The position numbers and the translations under genes were made by a program. Positions 22,396 through 33,825 of a stretch of DNA of 64,000 bases are shown here, in pieces (position 1 is the first letter of the stretch; each line of letters starts with the position of its first letter). Origin of the DNA: Euryodendron excelsum (lineage: Eukaryota; Streptophyta; Magnoliopsida; Ericales; Pentaphylacaceae); the NCBI GenBank assembly GCA_033060915.1, contig CM065394.1, positions 30,930,001 to 30,994,000 on the forward strand. The letters are read 5' to 3'. The notes beneath the pieces are model-generated. The model was not told the origin of the DNA. It ran no database searches and saw only the letters and a list, made by a program, of their open reading frames with translations.

Positions 22396-25300
22396 TTAAT
22401 TCTGACTTTCACAGGTCAACTGGGGACCAGCTTGATAATGGTCCATCTCAATCTGCACCAGAATAGTACTTGTTACAGGGACAACAATATCTTTTTTATT
22501 TGAAAGAAAGGGACTTGTCAACAGTTTATGTGACAGCAACAATGACAAAAATATTACAATTGCGTCAAGCCCATCAGTTATATAGCACGAGCACAATATT
22601 TATCCTCTGGTTTGCTGATGGGTACAGTGTCTCATGCCAATGGGTTGAAGCAAGAGACATAAGCTATCACAATCACCAACGACATTGAAAACCAATCTAT
22701 TTATAAAATTCCTTTATTCCATTAAGTGCAAGGAACAAAAGACAGGCAGATTTCAACGCTAAGGCAAAAACAATACATAAAACTCAGGAAAAAAGACATG
22801 CATTTTAACGCTAAGGAAAAATCGATGAACCAAAGTCAAGACTATGTATAAGCCAGATTGAAGTGGAAGTGCAAACATTCAAAATTCCAAAGAACCAAAA
22901 AATCGTGCTCTCAACTTCACTTTGCATTCAGGATGATTTTCAAAGCACAATTCTAAGTAATGCCTAAATGCGGGTAAAGGAGGGACTGTTGGTTCACTTT
23001 AGTAAAATAAACCTCTGCAACTCAATGAAAGCAAGTCTAACTGTTTTAAACTAAATTGCTACTAGTTCCAACAAACAGTAGTCCACTTACCTCAATGAAA
23101 ATAATCAGTGAGAAATGAGGTTTTGTGAGGAAAAGTAGGGGAGGACAAGAAGAGAAGGAGGGGGGGAAAGGATATTCTTATCAGTTAGGTTCAAGGGCTT
23201 TTTAAGCACATGAATATAATACAGTTGTATGAACATACAGACTATTAAAGGTGTGATGCATATAATCTCTATCTTTGCATAATCTATGCCTTGTGTATAG
23301 AGTATTGTGACATCATAAGTTGATTCAGATCAGTCAGTCAATGATAAAGGGGTCAACCTGGCTGCCCTTTTTCCCTAAATGTGTAATATTTAAGATTCAT
23401 GTCATCAATGCATCTAGCACTTGACATAAACACAGATAGAGATCTAAAAGATCAGGGAAAAGACACAATTATCCCAAATTTTATACCCCAACTACTCTCC
23501 CTCCTTCCTCTCTTCAGCAGGGACTCCAACTTGCAAAGACTATCCTGCGTTCTGAGTATATACTACTTTGATGTCAATGACAACATGGTGCATGAAAACC
23601 TTGATTCCTTGTTAGGTGTGTCATTGGATCAATATTCTGCTGGCCAAACCGACACAATAAAAAAACTCCATCCAAGTTTACCCAGAAATGAAGCATTTGC
23701 ATTGCAATCTAGAAAACCTGAAGTGGATAATAGAGAATGGACATACCTTTCAAGTTGAGTACTTTGGAACTAAGCCATATTTGTCTCTTGCGATACATGT
23801 CTATTTGATGTTTCACCCTGACAGGGTTGTTACAACAAGTATTAAAAAAAGAAACAATGAAGAGGTGCACGTATTAACACGACCATGTATAAACTTTTAT
23901 GACATGTTGTCAAACAAAAAAAAATCAATTCTCTAGGATCATACTTACATTATCGGATAACTGGTCTCTTATACAGTACATGGACCTCAACATTGTTTCC
24001 AAGGTATCTTTAGCCAACTGAAACTTCACATCCATGTCTCCACCATTGGACTGTGCATCATTTTGAAGCTGCACAAAGTACTGTAATTGGTAAAATATCT
24101 GTCTATTTTGCAGGTCATTACATACATCCATACTTATATCAAATTGGTCCACATGGGAGGACAGCAATGTGAAGCACTCCCTACACACAAAGTTCAGCTA
24201 ATTGTTTAGATACCTTCAAGTTGATAACTGCAACAGGGTCTGTCAATTCTGTGTCCTGATTTGCCATATTCCATGTCATAGCCTTTAAGCGGGGCAAGGT
24301 AACCTGAACATGATTTATAGAAAATCTAAATAGTCATACCTTTGTATCCTCTGGTAGATCAATGCAATCACACATATCATAATGGAATTTCTGACCTGGT
24401 CCTTTTGTACATCCTGCCGCCATTCCCTTTGAAACTTTTGCAGAAGAAGTGTCAATAATCTTTGTAACTCAGGAAGCACCTCATTAGGAAACAGCTTTTG
24501 AATTTCATCCTTATTGATATTCTCATATACACACCTGCGGATAAGCATGCGAAGGCACACCAAAAGCTGCAAAGGGAAAAGTAAATTCTTTTTAGTTCTA
24601 TGGAGTTGAGTTATAGTTCAGTTTGTCTTTGTAACTCAGAAGTTTGACAGCACTTTCCTGCTTATGTATCAGTTAGTTACTCGTATAAAGAAAAAAAGCG
24701 AAGACAACCATGGCAATATAATGCATATGGCTTGTGCTAGAAAATGCAAGAGACATGAACATTTCAACTCACCATAAATGTAATTGCACTGGATACTCCA
24801 TCCATCCTTTTATGTTCAATGCTTTCATGCACAACTTGGATAAATACTTCAGTACAACGAATTCAAAATAGCAGTGCAATTCATTTCATTTAAATGTAAA
24901 ACATGCACAAGCTGAACAACTGGTTCAACAAATCAATTTAAGCCCTCATTTAAGACAAGCAAATTCAGGTTCAACGGCTCACTACCATTCCTAAGAGAAA
25001 TATAAAACAAAAAAGTGACCCCACAGCACTCACAAGTTCAATATCCATATGTTCTTTTCTCTATCAAATGAATCCTTCTTCCTGACATACAATTTTTCAT
25101 TTAGTGTTCATCACAATTTCCTAGCACATAGGACCTCTTAGAGCTCTCCAAAACTTACAAGTTACAACAAAGTTCAATAATAAATTGTTCTGGGAAGTAG
25201 TGAAAAATTAAATTTTGCACCACTGTCCTCCCCAAGTCCCAAGACGGTTTCCATTTTTCTTCAAATACAGTTTCTATCTTATTTAATACCGACAGCTACA

Positions 25301-26271
25301 ACAGGCCTATAAGCTGCACAAGAACACAACACAACCGTGGCAAAATTCGTAGTCTGGAGTTTGAACACTCTAAACTAGCCTGTTATAAGGTGATATTGTG
25401 AGTAAGCAGCGATTATAATTGAATCGGCCGAAAAACAATATGTTGAGAAGTGTTCCAGAGCTCAGCATACTAATTGAATTTCACATAACCAGCAATAACA
25501 TGAAAAGGACGTGTTTCAAATGCATATCCATAAGCTCATTGTACTGTAAAATTCCTTATATATCAGCACAAGCGACGCAATCACAAGCTACATATATTTG
25601 GAGAGAGCTAAAAATGAAGGGGATATAATGGGATTGAGTTCGGGTTCATTCTCAAGTTGGAGCATTGCTCGGATGATTTTGCACTTGTCTATGTTGGACT
25701 GGTCTCACGAGTCCTCCATACCGCTTCTCAAGTTCGCTCACCTCCAAGTCTCAAATCCAATGTGGGTTCTATTTTTCTTCAATTTTGGTTTCTATCTGAT
25801 CTAATTCCATTAGTTATGACAGGTCTATCAGCCCCAAAAGAACACAATACCATAGGAGAATCCATAGTCTGAGCCAGGATTTACCAAGGCGATACTTAAC
25901 AGACAAGTGGTGATTACTATTGAATTAGCTGAGGAACAATAAATCAAGTGAGTGCGGCCAACGAGTTCAGCTAAAAAAAATCCGGATGTCCAATGCATAA
26001 CAAAAATTCACTAACTTCAAATTTCAACCGATATTATCAGGCAAGTTGGTTATATACCCATTAATATGAGTGTGTGAAGAAAGAGAAAGGGGATTACAGG
26101 ATCGAGGTCGGATTCGTTCTCGAGCTGGAGCATATCCCGGATGATGTCTCGATCGGCGGCGTCGAGACCGGTCTTGCGAGTCCTCCAGAGGGCTTGAAGA
26201 ATATATTCAACTGACTCTTTCGAGTTCGCTCTCACCAGCAATGGCAAATGACCCCACAGCGTGTGATCCAT
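22396..26271 (-). CDS. Small COMM-domain-like protein, five exons (last exon uncertain)
   Basis: Four exons join in phase 0 with GT-AG introns: 26271-26098, 24566-24396, 24303-24214 and 24068-23949. They encode 185 residues from MDHTLWGHLPLLVRANS to YCIRDQLSDN. Residues 1-115 are helical, with LLVCLRMLIRRCVYEN and LQRLLTLLLQKFQREW. Residues 116-185 (LKAMTWNMANQ, DPVAVINLKLQ, VKFQLAKDTLETMLRSM) show the Trp, the hydrophobic strands and the final amphipathic helix expected of a COMM domain; COMMD proteins are about 190-200 aa and sit in the Commander complex. The last exon is ambiguous. Candidate A is 22452-22396 (18 residues), B is 21563-21537 (8 residues), and intron read-through ends at 23925. 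I am sure the gene is real, less sure of the family. Confidence 0.8.
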
Positions 26272-26275
26272 ATTT
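25225..26275. repeat. Tandem duplication of about 0.5 kb spanning exon 1 and intron 1
   Basis: The block 25225-25745 and the block 25730-26275 are diverged direct copies. Matching landmarks are TTTCCATTTTTCTTCAA versus TTCTATTTTTCTTCAA, AAGAACACAA, GTAGTCTG versus ATAGTCTG, TGATTACTATTGAATT versus CGATTATAATTGAATC, and the exon 1 segment. The copies differ by indels of tens of bases. Confidence 0.75.
25618..25745 (-). pseudogene. Ghost copy of exon 1 of the COMM-like gene
   Basis: The plus-strand series GGGTTCATTCTCAAGTTGGA, GCTCGGATGAT, GTCTCACGAGTCCTCCA and CAAGTTCGCTCACC mirrors exon 1 of the working gene (GGATTCGTTCTCGAGCTGGA, CCCGGATGAT, GTCTTGCGAGTCCTCCA, CGAGTTCGCTCTCACC). The copy is missing internal bases, is out of frame, and lies inside intron 1. 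It is not expected to be translated. Confidence 0.75.
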
Positions 26276-27490
26276 TCTCACAAAATCGCAGCCAAACGAT
26301 TGATTTATGTTCTGTATTGTAATCACTGATTCTCAATCGATGCCCTAACAATCGAAGAAGCTGAGCCCGAGATTCCAAGTTCCACTCTTCAATTTTCTTC
26401 GATTAGTTTTTCCTCTTACGCTTGAAAATGGAAACCTACGCCTCCTCTAAACGACATCGTTCTGTGTCCTTTTTGCCGACTTATTTATTTATTTATTTTT
26501 ATTTTCTTTTAATTTCTATAATATTATATTATAGTTGTATATATAATATAAGTAATACTAGAACGATTGGCGTTTTTCAGTGAATTTTTATCATGAATAG
26601 AAACAACATGATGGTTCCATTATCCATCTCCTAAACTATCATAATAGATGGAACAATGGTTATGATTTTAACACTAAATTAACTTTATTTTTGGGAACAT
26701 GAGCAAGTCACCTAAATTCACTAGCTCTTTTGGTAACAGTTTTAAAACTAAATGGTCATAATTAGTTTAAAAGTATAATTTTAAAACTAAATTGACTTTC
26801 TCTTTTGGTAATAATTATCTAATAATTAAAATACTCCTTAGATTGTTCGTACGTTTACATATTCAAATAGGGGTTTTAGTTATTTGATATTTATTATAAC
26901 AATAGAAGGTCAATATATATATAAAATTATACTTTTTTAAACATGAGCAAATCAAGTAACAATTTTTTTTTTATCTATTTTTCTAACAAATGGCTTTGCT
27001 AATAAAATGTGTTAATTGATAGTTTATAGAGTCGATGTATTACGTTTTATAGTTTAAAGAAGTTTAATGATACTAATTCTTAGTTCAGGATATTATTGTA
27101 ATTATTTCAATGGTATAATAACCAACTAGTTTTTTTTTTTTCCCATTATAACAAAGCTAAAACCATAAACAGGAGTAATTATCTAGTGTGAATATCACTT
27201 CACACCATTATGCTTATGTGTTGTCACATGCCATTAAAACCTACCGTGCATATAAGATAATGCCTAAAATATTTTAAAAAATATTATTTCTTTACACATA
27301 GTAATCATTACATTAACAAACTGTTACACTATAAAGACATGGTAATGTGGTATGACAGTTACACCAGACAATTTTCCTATAACCAGCCTGGTTTTGTTTC
27401 AGTCACTTTAACAATTAGTTAGGACTGTTGTGAGAGAATAACTATATAACTGTATATACAAAATGAGAAGATGCACTAGGGTCACGATTG
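26276..27490. other. Promoter side of the COMM-like gene and AT-rich intergenic sequence
   Basis: Sequence just right of 26271 is the upstream region of the minus-strand gene; a TATA-rich stretch lies near 26520-26560. From about 26580 to 27490 the DNA is AT-rich with short echoes (AACATGAGCAAGTCA / AACATGAGCAAATCA; CTCTTTTGGTAA twice). No gene. Confidence 0.45.
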
Positions 27491-27491
27491 T

Positions 27492-27745
27492 CGATCACTC
27501 ACTGTTGGATGATTTTCACATCAATTGAATCTCACTTGCAGCTAATCACTCACTGTTGGATGATTTTCACATTAGTTGGATCTCATTTATAGCTGATGTA
27601 GAGATCATCTAATAATGAGTGAACGACAATCATGACTGCAGTTGATGTAAAATCATTTAACGGTAAATAAGACAGTCATATGTGGTGAGTAACCATCTAA
27701 CTGTCGGTAAACACACCGACAGTCGTGTGTGCTGAGTAACCATCT
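27492..27745. repeat. Short direct and inverted repeats at the Harbinger insertion site
   Basis: A 50-bp unit beginning ATCACTCACTGTTGGATGAT is tandemly duplicated (27492 and 27542). Inverted echoes follow (ATCATCTAATAATGAGTGA near 27605). Then GTGAGTAACCATCTAACTGT (about 27683) and CTGAGTAACCATCTAA (about 27732) form a second direct repeat. Confidence 0.75.
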
Positions 27746-27899
27746 AAGAGCAACTCCAACAAGCTAGCTAAAAGTCATTCTTTAGCTATTTTAAAGAGCC
27801 ACTCACTTATTTGTTGCTCCAACAGGCTCGTCATTTGGCTCGCCAAAGTAGCGTTTGCTACTTTCGCTCGCCAAATATAGCGAGCCAAAGTAGCGTTTG

Positions 27900-29947
27900 T
27901 GTCACACCCCCAGCCCAATTAGACATTAATTATGTCATATTAGGTGAGACGTGATCGCACAGGTCACCGTACCTGCGAACGACACCTTAACACATACTCG
28001 AAAATAAAAGAACGCAGCGGAATAAACAATACAATGAGGAAAATATAATAAAACTCTCCAAAGGAAATACATTACCACTGGAAAATAATCAACATCCTTT
28101 CACAAAATTCTTTACCATTATACAAAGTTAAAAGATAACACCAAAACCCAACGTTTTATATAAAATACAACCATGAAACTGAAAGTAAGACAATGGAGCT
28201 CTCCCAAGCCCCGTGACTCGACATCCGGATATCGACATGATTGTTACCACGGCAAGGACCAAGACTGCAGTGAACCAAACCGTCATCTCCAGGTTACCTG
28301 TCAAGACAGTCTATGTGGGTGTGAGCTAATTATCAATGTGCTCACGATAGAGAATTAAATTCATAGAGAATGATAATAAACACCCACAATGTACACGGTA
28401 TAAATGATCAATATATATAGATATATACATGGATGCCTCAATGCAATGAATGTATCACTCACATGTGCGCGTAATTTTAGATAACGTTGGCCTAATATAT
28501 TGATGGCGCGTTATCAAGGAATGCCCACCGTGGCACCTCTAGGCTAGTCCACCGTGACTAAGCCTAGGTTAACCCACCGTGGTTAACTCTCTCCAGTGCA
28601 ATGCAAGACATACAATATGAATGGTATGCAATACCACTATATATATAAAATCATCAATGTCTCCACAGAGCTTCTTATATAATATCACTTTCACCTCATA
28701 TATAAACACCTTCAACACCTCATATGCAGTCACTACCATTATATGAAAATAAACAATACATTTAACATGAATAAGATTATCTCAAAATCCCACAATCCCA
28801 CAATTAACACCAACACAGAAAATAACACAAGCAATATATATTCACTTCTATATGAATAACATTATCCTATGATCCCACCTGTCGCTGCACACACACTATG
28901 TCAAAGATCACTTCGGAGTTGACGTTGAAGGATCTTGCTCTTCGTTAGCTCCTATCACCACAACCGTATTAGTTTAGGAAACTCAATTTATACTCCAATA
29001 ATTATAGCTATAATGTCTATACAAACAAGTTATAACACTGAAATTATGCATTAGAAATACCATATGCTAATCCCAATCACACTCCCAATGTAAAACTAGA
29101 GCTGAAAAATACCAAAATACACCAAGTCCTCTAATTTGCCAAAACTGACACAGGCTTCATAATCTGGACATAACTTCGTTAGCTTATGCCCAAAAATTCT
29201 AAAACTTTAGAAATACCAACTAGACATATCAAAGAGTATCCAGAACAAATTGTACATTTTTTGAACATGCCTAAGTATTTATTTGATATTTTCAAAAACA
29301 GGACAGTGCTACAGAAACTCGAATTCAACAGCAAATAGTCTATCTTTGATAAATTAATAAAATAGGTAAACGATATCTAAATAATCTGAAATTTGGTAAA
29401 AATTATTATCAACCTTTTTCCTAGATACAGTAAAAATTTCATAATTTTTGGGTTACTCTAACTTGGTCAAATACTCTGTCTAACTAGAGGTTACAGATCT
29501 GGGCAGATTTGGGCATAAAAAATCTGCAGAGACAGTCACATTTCAAAAATTCACCATAATTCGAAATTACAACATTTTTAAGTGAATCTAAAGCCCAAAT
29601 GATCCTCATAACTCTAACTTACATTGTTCAAAAATTCAGCCACAAATAAAATTTTTAGCTAGGTCGAAAGGTCTCCAAACAATAGCCTTTTCATAGAGAA
29701 TACTCTGTTATGGCTGCCATGAATGATTCTAAGTTTTTACCATGGAAGATCTCACCTCCATCCTCCTCCTTCTATGGCATGAATCATATAACATGCAATA
29801 ATTAGAGAAAATAAGATGAAACAAGCATGATACTCACCTTAGATAAGGAAAACAAAGTGCAAGAAAGTTTCCTTAGATTTTTTTCCTCTTTTCTTCTTCT
29901 CCCTCTTTTCCACCGATTGTTCCTTCTCTCTCAATAACTCTATATCC

Positions 29948-29978
<31 letters not shown>

Positions 29979-30422
29979 ATGGCAACTATCTTTCCTCTCT
30001 TCTCTCTCCCATCATGCTAGACCACTCACCCCCCACTATTCTTTTTTTTTTTTTTTTTTCTTTCTTTTCTTTCTTCATTTGCCTCCTTGTCCCCTCTTGT
30101 CATCTTTCTCTCTTTCTCTCCACCGACACCCTCCCCTCCTCTCAATTAACTTCAATAGAGATACAATCATATATCTCACCCCCCTTAGGTATTTTATACA
30201 CCTATTTATTATACTCACTTACCTTTAGGTATTTTATACACCCACTTATTATACCCACTCACTAATGACTCACCATTTACCTTACCACTAATAAAATGAT
30301 ACAAGTGGCAGACACAATTTATAATTAACCATGCAATAGATGTAAATTAAATTAAATAAACTAATTCAACTACATTTACGATGCAATTCAACTGATCATG
30401 AAAATATGAGATTAGGGTGTCA
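27900..30422 (-). mobile_element. Candidate large solo LTR inserted in the Harbinger element
   Basis: The block begins TGTCACACCCCC and ends GGGTGTCA, so it has TG...CA ends with a short inverted terminal match. Read on the minus strand it ends GGGGGTGTGACA, a common ending of large plant Ty3/gypsy LTRs. It contains pyrimidine-rich tracts (29870-30130), (CT)n and (TA)n microsatellites near 29950, and no protein. No convincing target duplication is visible (GTTTG on the left, TAGTT on the right), which lowers confidence. Confidence 0.45.
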
Positions 30423-31405
30423 TAGTTCGATACTCAAACGGTTATCTGATGTGGAGCTTGTTCTTCATTTCTCCTGCACAAAGCTTCAAAGGCCGGTGCA
30501 CAAATCATCAGCGAAGGGTTAGGGCACAAATCAACGAAGCTTCATCTTCAATCTCTGGTTGTTCAACAGGTATGAAATCTCCCTCTCTCTCTCCTCCTCC
30601 CGTTTCCTCTCTCCACTCTCCCCTCGAAGAGGTCTTGTAGTCTAACATGTACTGAGTTTTTACCTTTGATAACATACTCAGCTTTGGTTGAATGTTTGAC
30701 TTGGGGAGTTTCTTTTATTTTTCTTGAACTACTCGTAGATTTGGGTTTAACCAATTTGAATTTTTTGGCTGAAGTGTCATCCATCCAAATTCAGGTTGTG
30801 GTTTTTGGAAGACTCAACAATTTGAATCACCCCCTCCTCTCGCTTTTAAAAACCCTTCCCCATACCCAAAGAACTCGAATCCCCCTCCTTCCTTCATAAA
30901 CCCGTCTTTTTCGCCTCTCCTCACCTTCCCTCTCATCTCTAAAAACCCTCATATATATTTATTTCATCCCTTGTTTGTGATTATATTTTTTCCTTTTTCT
31001 TGAATCTGATTATTACCCTTTGGGATGTGTTATTGTTAGTGGAATTGTCATATTATCTGAATTTGGTTCTTTTGAAGCATTTTGAAGTTACATTTTTATA
31101 AATTATAATTATTTGTCAATGAGTTGTTTGTTAAAATGTCAAGCTGAAGATGCTTTCTATTATACACAGGAAGATATTGAATTGTTAGAATATACAAAAG
31201 TCCTGGAAGTCTGAAAGAGTATCCAACCCCAAAACAAATTTAGAATTCAATGAAACACTAAAGACACATAATCTTAATCCTAAAACAAATTTAGAGAATA
31301 AACGTATTTGTTTCAATCTTTATCCTACAAAGAACATTTTATACTTCTTAGTCTACTTGACTTATTCTGTAAATAGTGTCAGCAAACTATAGATAAGATT
31401 TTCTT

Positions 31406-31750
31406 TCAACAAATCAGGTGCACAATCATCTTGATTAAGAAGTATCCTTTACAAGCAGCCTTTACACCCATGAAATGGGTTAGTTTTGAAAGCCTAAGAC
31501 TTCTAAGTGTTTTTGCTATGTGTACCATAATTAGTACAAGGGAAAGTACTTGCAAATATTCAAGCACTGAAAGGTTTCCCAGTTCACTGGGAATGAATCC
31601 ACTCAAGTAGTTACCCTACATCTATTTGTGAAAAAAGATAGAGTTAAGAAGTTATCCAAAAATGAAACTCAAGCAGGTCACCTAGTGGAGAATTTAAGAA
31701 AACTTGATTTTCCAGTTCACTAGTAATTAATACACTCAAGAATTAATCCT
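31406..31750 (-). pseudogene. LRR receptor-like fragment inside the transposon
   Basis: The minus strand reads NYLSGFIPSELGNLSVLEYL (about 31553-31614), a clear plant leucine-rich repeat (LSGxIPxxLGNLSxLxxL). A second decayed unit (LSVLITSELENQ then SPLGDLLEF) lies at about 31660-31740. DNA of the two units matches (CCAGTTCACTGGGAATGAAT versus CCAGTTCACTAGTAATTAAT). Frames are broken and no full receptor gene is present, so it is a captured or inserted fragment. Confidence 0.55.
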
Positions 31751-31933
31751 CACTATATATGTGGAGGAAGGTCATATTTACAAGACTTAATATTCAATTA
31801 AACAAGCTCATTTGGATTATCTTTTGTATTTTTATTAATTGTTCATGTAGGATCAGTGTTGGTCTTGACTGTTATGCTTATATTAATTCCCGATTTGGTT
31901 CCTTTGATCAATGTTGGTCTAAACTATTGATAG

Positions 31934-32983
31934 ATGGACTCAACGCAAGATGAGTACCACACCAATCTTTTGAATAATGGAACAAATCTTGACTATGAGT
32001 TTAGCACTGAAGCTTTCGATCATGGTGGGCAATCTTCTCCAATTTCCCCTCAAATTGAATTCACCTCCCAAAAACGAGGTGGCAACTTTACTGTAGATGA
32101 AGACAACTTGCTTATATCTGCGTGGCTTAACATTAGTTTGGATCCGGTGTAAGGGAATGAGCAAAAATCAAGAACATATTAGCTAAGAGTGTGGGAATAC
32201 TTCCACAACCATAAAACATTTGCTTCTAATCGTAATCAAGTTTCTCTAATGAATCGTTGGTCAACAATTCGACTTGCCACGAATAAATTTTGTGGTTGTT
32301 TTGCCTAGATTAACAGGTTGAATCAAAGTGGTTTAACAGAGAAAGACAAGGTAAAAAGCATTGACATTGTTATTTTTACTTAGTATAAATTATTTCATAT
32401 AATAATTAGTGTTTGTATATCTTTTTTTCAGATTTGTGATACTAAAAAGTTCTACAAAGAAATGTACAAATCCCAGTTTCCCTTTGAACATTGTTGGAAT
32501 CAATTAAGATCCCAACCAAAATGGATGTAAGATGCTCAGATAAAAAAACAAAAAGCTAAACGTCTTTCAACTCCCAGCAGCTCTTATCCTTTTACACCAG
32601 AATCGGTAAATCTAGGGGATGATATTACCTCACATGATAACTTTGTGGAGTTAGAGTGACCCCCCGGTAGGAAGGTTAAGAAGGATCGACTAAAGAAACG
32701 AAAAACCAAAGATCATGGAAATGATGATATGAATTCACCTTTTGTGAAGTTATTGGAAGAGATGAAAGAAGAAAAAAAGATAATGAATGAGAGGAAAATA
32801 GAATGGGTTGAAAGATCCTATATTCAAGAACAAGAAAGACTTACTCAAGAAAAAGAAAGTACACAAATGGAACAGTTGAAAGAGGAAGAAAGGATAATGT
32901 CAATGGATACAAGTGGGATGTCTCCATTGCTAGCAGAATATATTAGTCACCGCCAAATGAAAATTCTTGGGAAAAATATATAA
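31934..32983 (+). pseudogene. Harbinger second ORF (Myb/SANT-like), broken
   Basis: The frame starts at ATG 31934. It reads KRGGNFTVDEDNLLISAWLN (the SANT/trihelix start), then FASNRNQVSLMNRWSTI, NKFCGCF and PFEHCWNQLRSQPKWM, an intron with GT-AG ends (32351-32431), and a coiled-coil-like Lys/Glu-rich tail (32729-32983) ending with a SPLLAEYISHRQMKIL-type segment. This protein is required beside the transposase in PIF/Harbinger elements and binds DNA. Five in-frame stops interrupt it (first at 32150). In database annotation such genes are often misnamed glutathione S-transferase T3-like. Confidence 0.82.
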
Positions 32984-33303
32984 TTATCATTTATGTAATT
33001 TTTTTGTGGGTTTTGATGAGAGAGATGGTGATGAATGTTAGAGATGTAATTTGTTTTTGTGCATTGAAGACATACCCATCTGTTAAAGAAGACATACCCA
33101 TGTGAGATTATCTCTTAAGGTCTACTCATCTGTTAAAGAAGACATACCCATGGCTAGCTATTGAATTTGCTCGTACTGGTTTGTTCTCATGGCTAGCTAC
33201 TGAATTTGCTTATTTGTTTTTCTTTTTTTCTAAGTCCTTGAACAATATTAGATTAATGTTTTCAGTGTTGGGTTGTATTTTAGTAGGTCTAAGAACACTC
33301 ATG

Positions 33304-33336
<33 letters not shown>

Positions 33337-33825
33337 AGCAACTGTAGTTCAATTACATGAGACCAAAGCTTCATGTTATGAATTTGCATGAGTAGGTCAT
33401 TTCCTTTGGCCTGAAAGAAATTAAGGGCTATATATGTTGAAGATATGGTGTCAAGAGTCCATAGGTATGCCAGTTATGGAGTGTGTTGCTTCCAAAAGAG
33501 TGAACAATTCTTAAGAAAACTCCTACAAATGTCAAAAATAGTCAACTCTTTAGTAGTCTCATGGTAATATATTTTCTGCAGTTGCATCTAGTAAAGAATT
33601 GAATTTGCATTCATATACCAGCTTTCATTAACCCCCACCAATCATCATTAATAACTTAAGTTTAAGTGAAGTTAAAGGAAATGACTTAAGGAAATGACCC
33701 GTACAAAATAGACCCATACAAACAGACCCATACAAACTTAAAGGAAATGACTTCGACCAAAAAGCAAAATAAACAAACACATACAAGCTGTTACAAGTCC
33801 TCATGTAGACTCCATATGTGCTCAA
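32984..33825. other. Non-coding spacer between the two Harbinger genes
   Basis: Contains short duplications (GTTAAAGAAGACATACCCAT at about 33080 and 33131; CATGGCTAGCTA twice near 33150-33200; ACCCATACAAA tandem near 33708-33735) and the (CT)n tract. No coding signal. Confidence 0.6.
33306..33336. repeat. (CT)n microsatellite
   Basis: About 15 uninterrupted CT dinucleotides inside the Harbinger element. Confidence 0.95.

Noticed and set aside
27900..30422. A MULE transposon with TGTCACACCC ends
   Set aside because: The terminal inverted match is short, no 9-bp target duplication is present and no transposase is encoded; a solo LTR fits at least as well.
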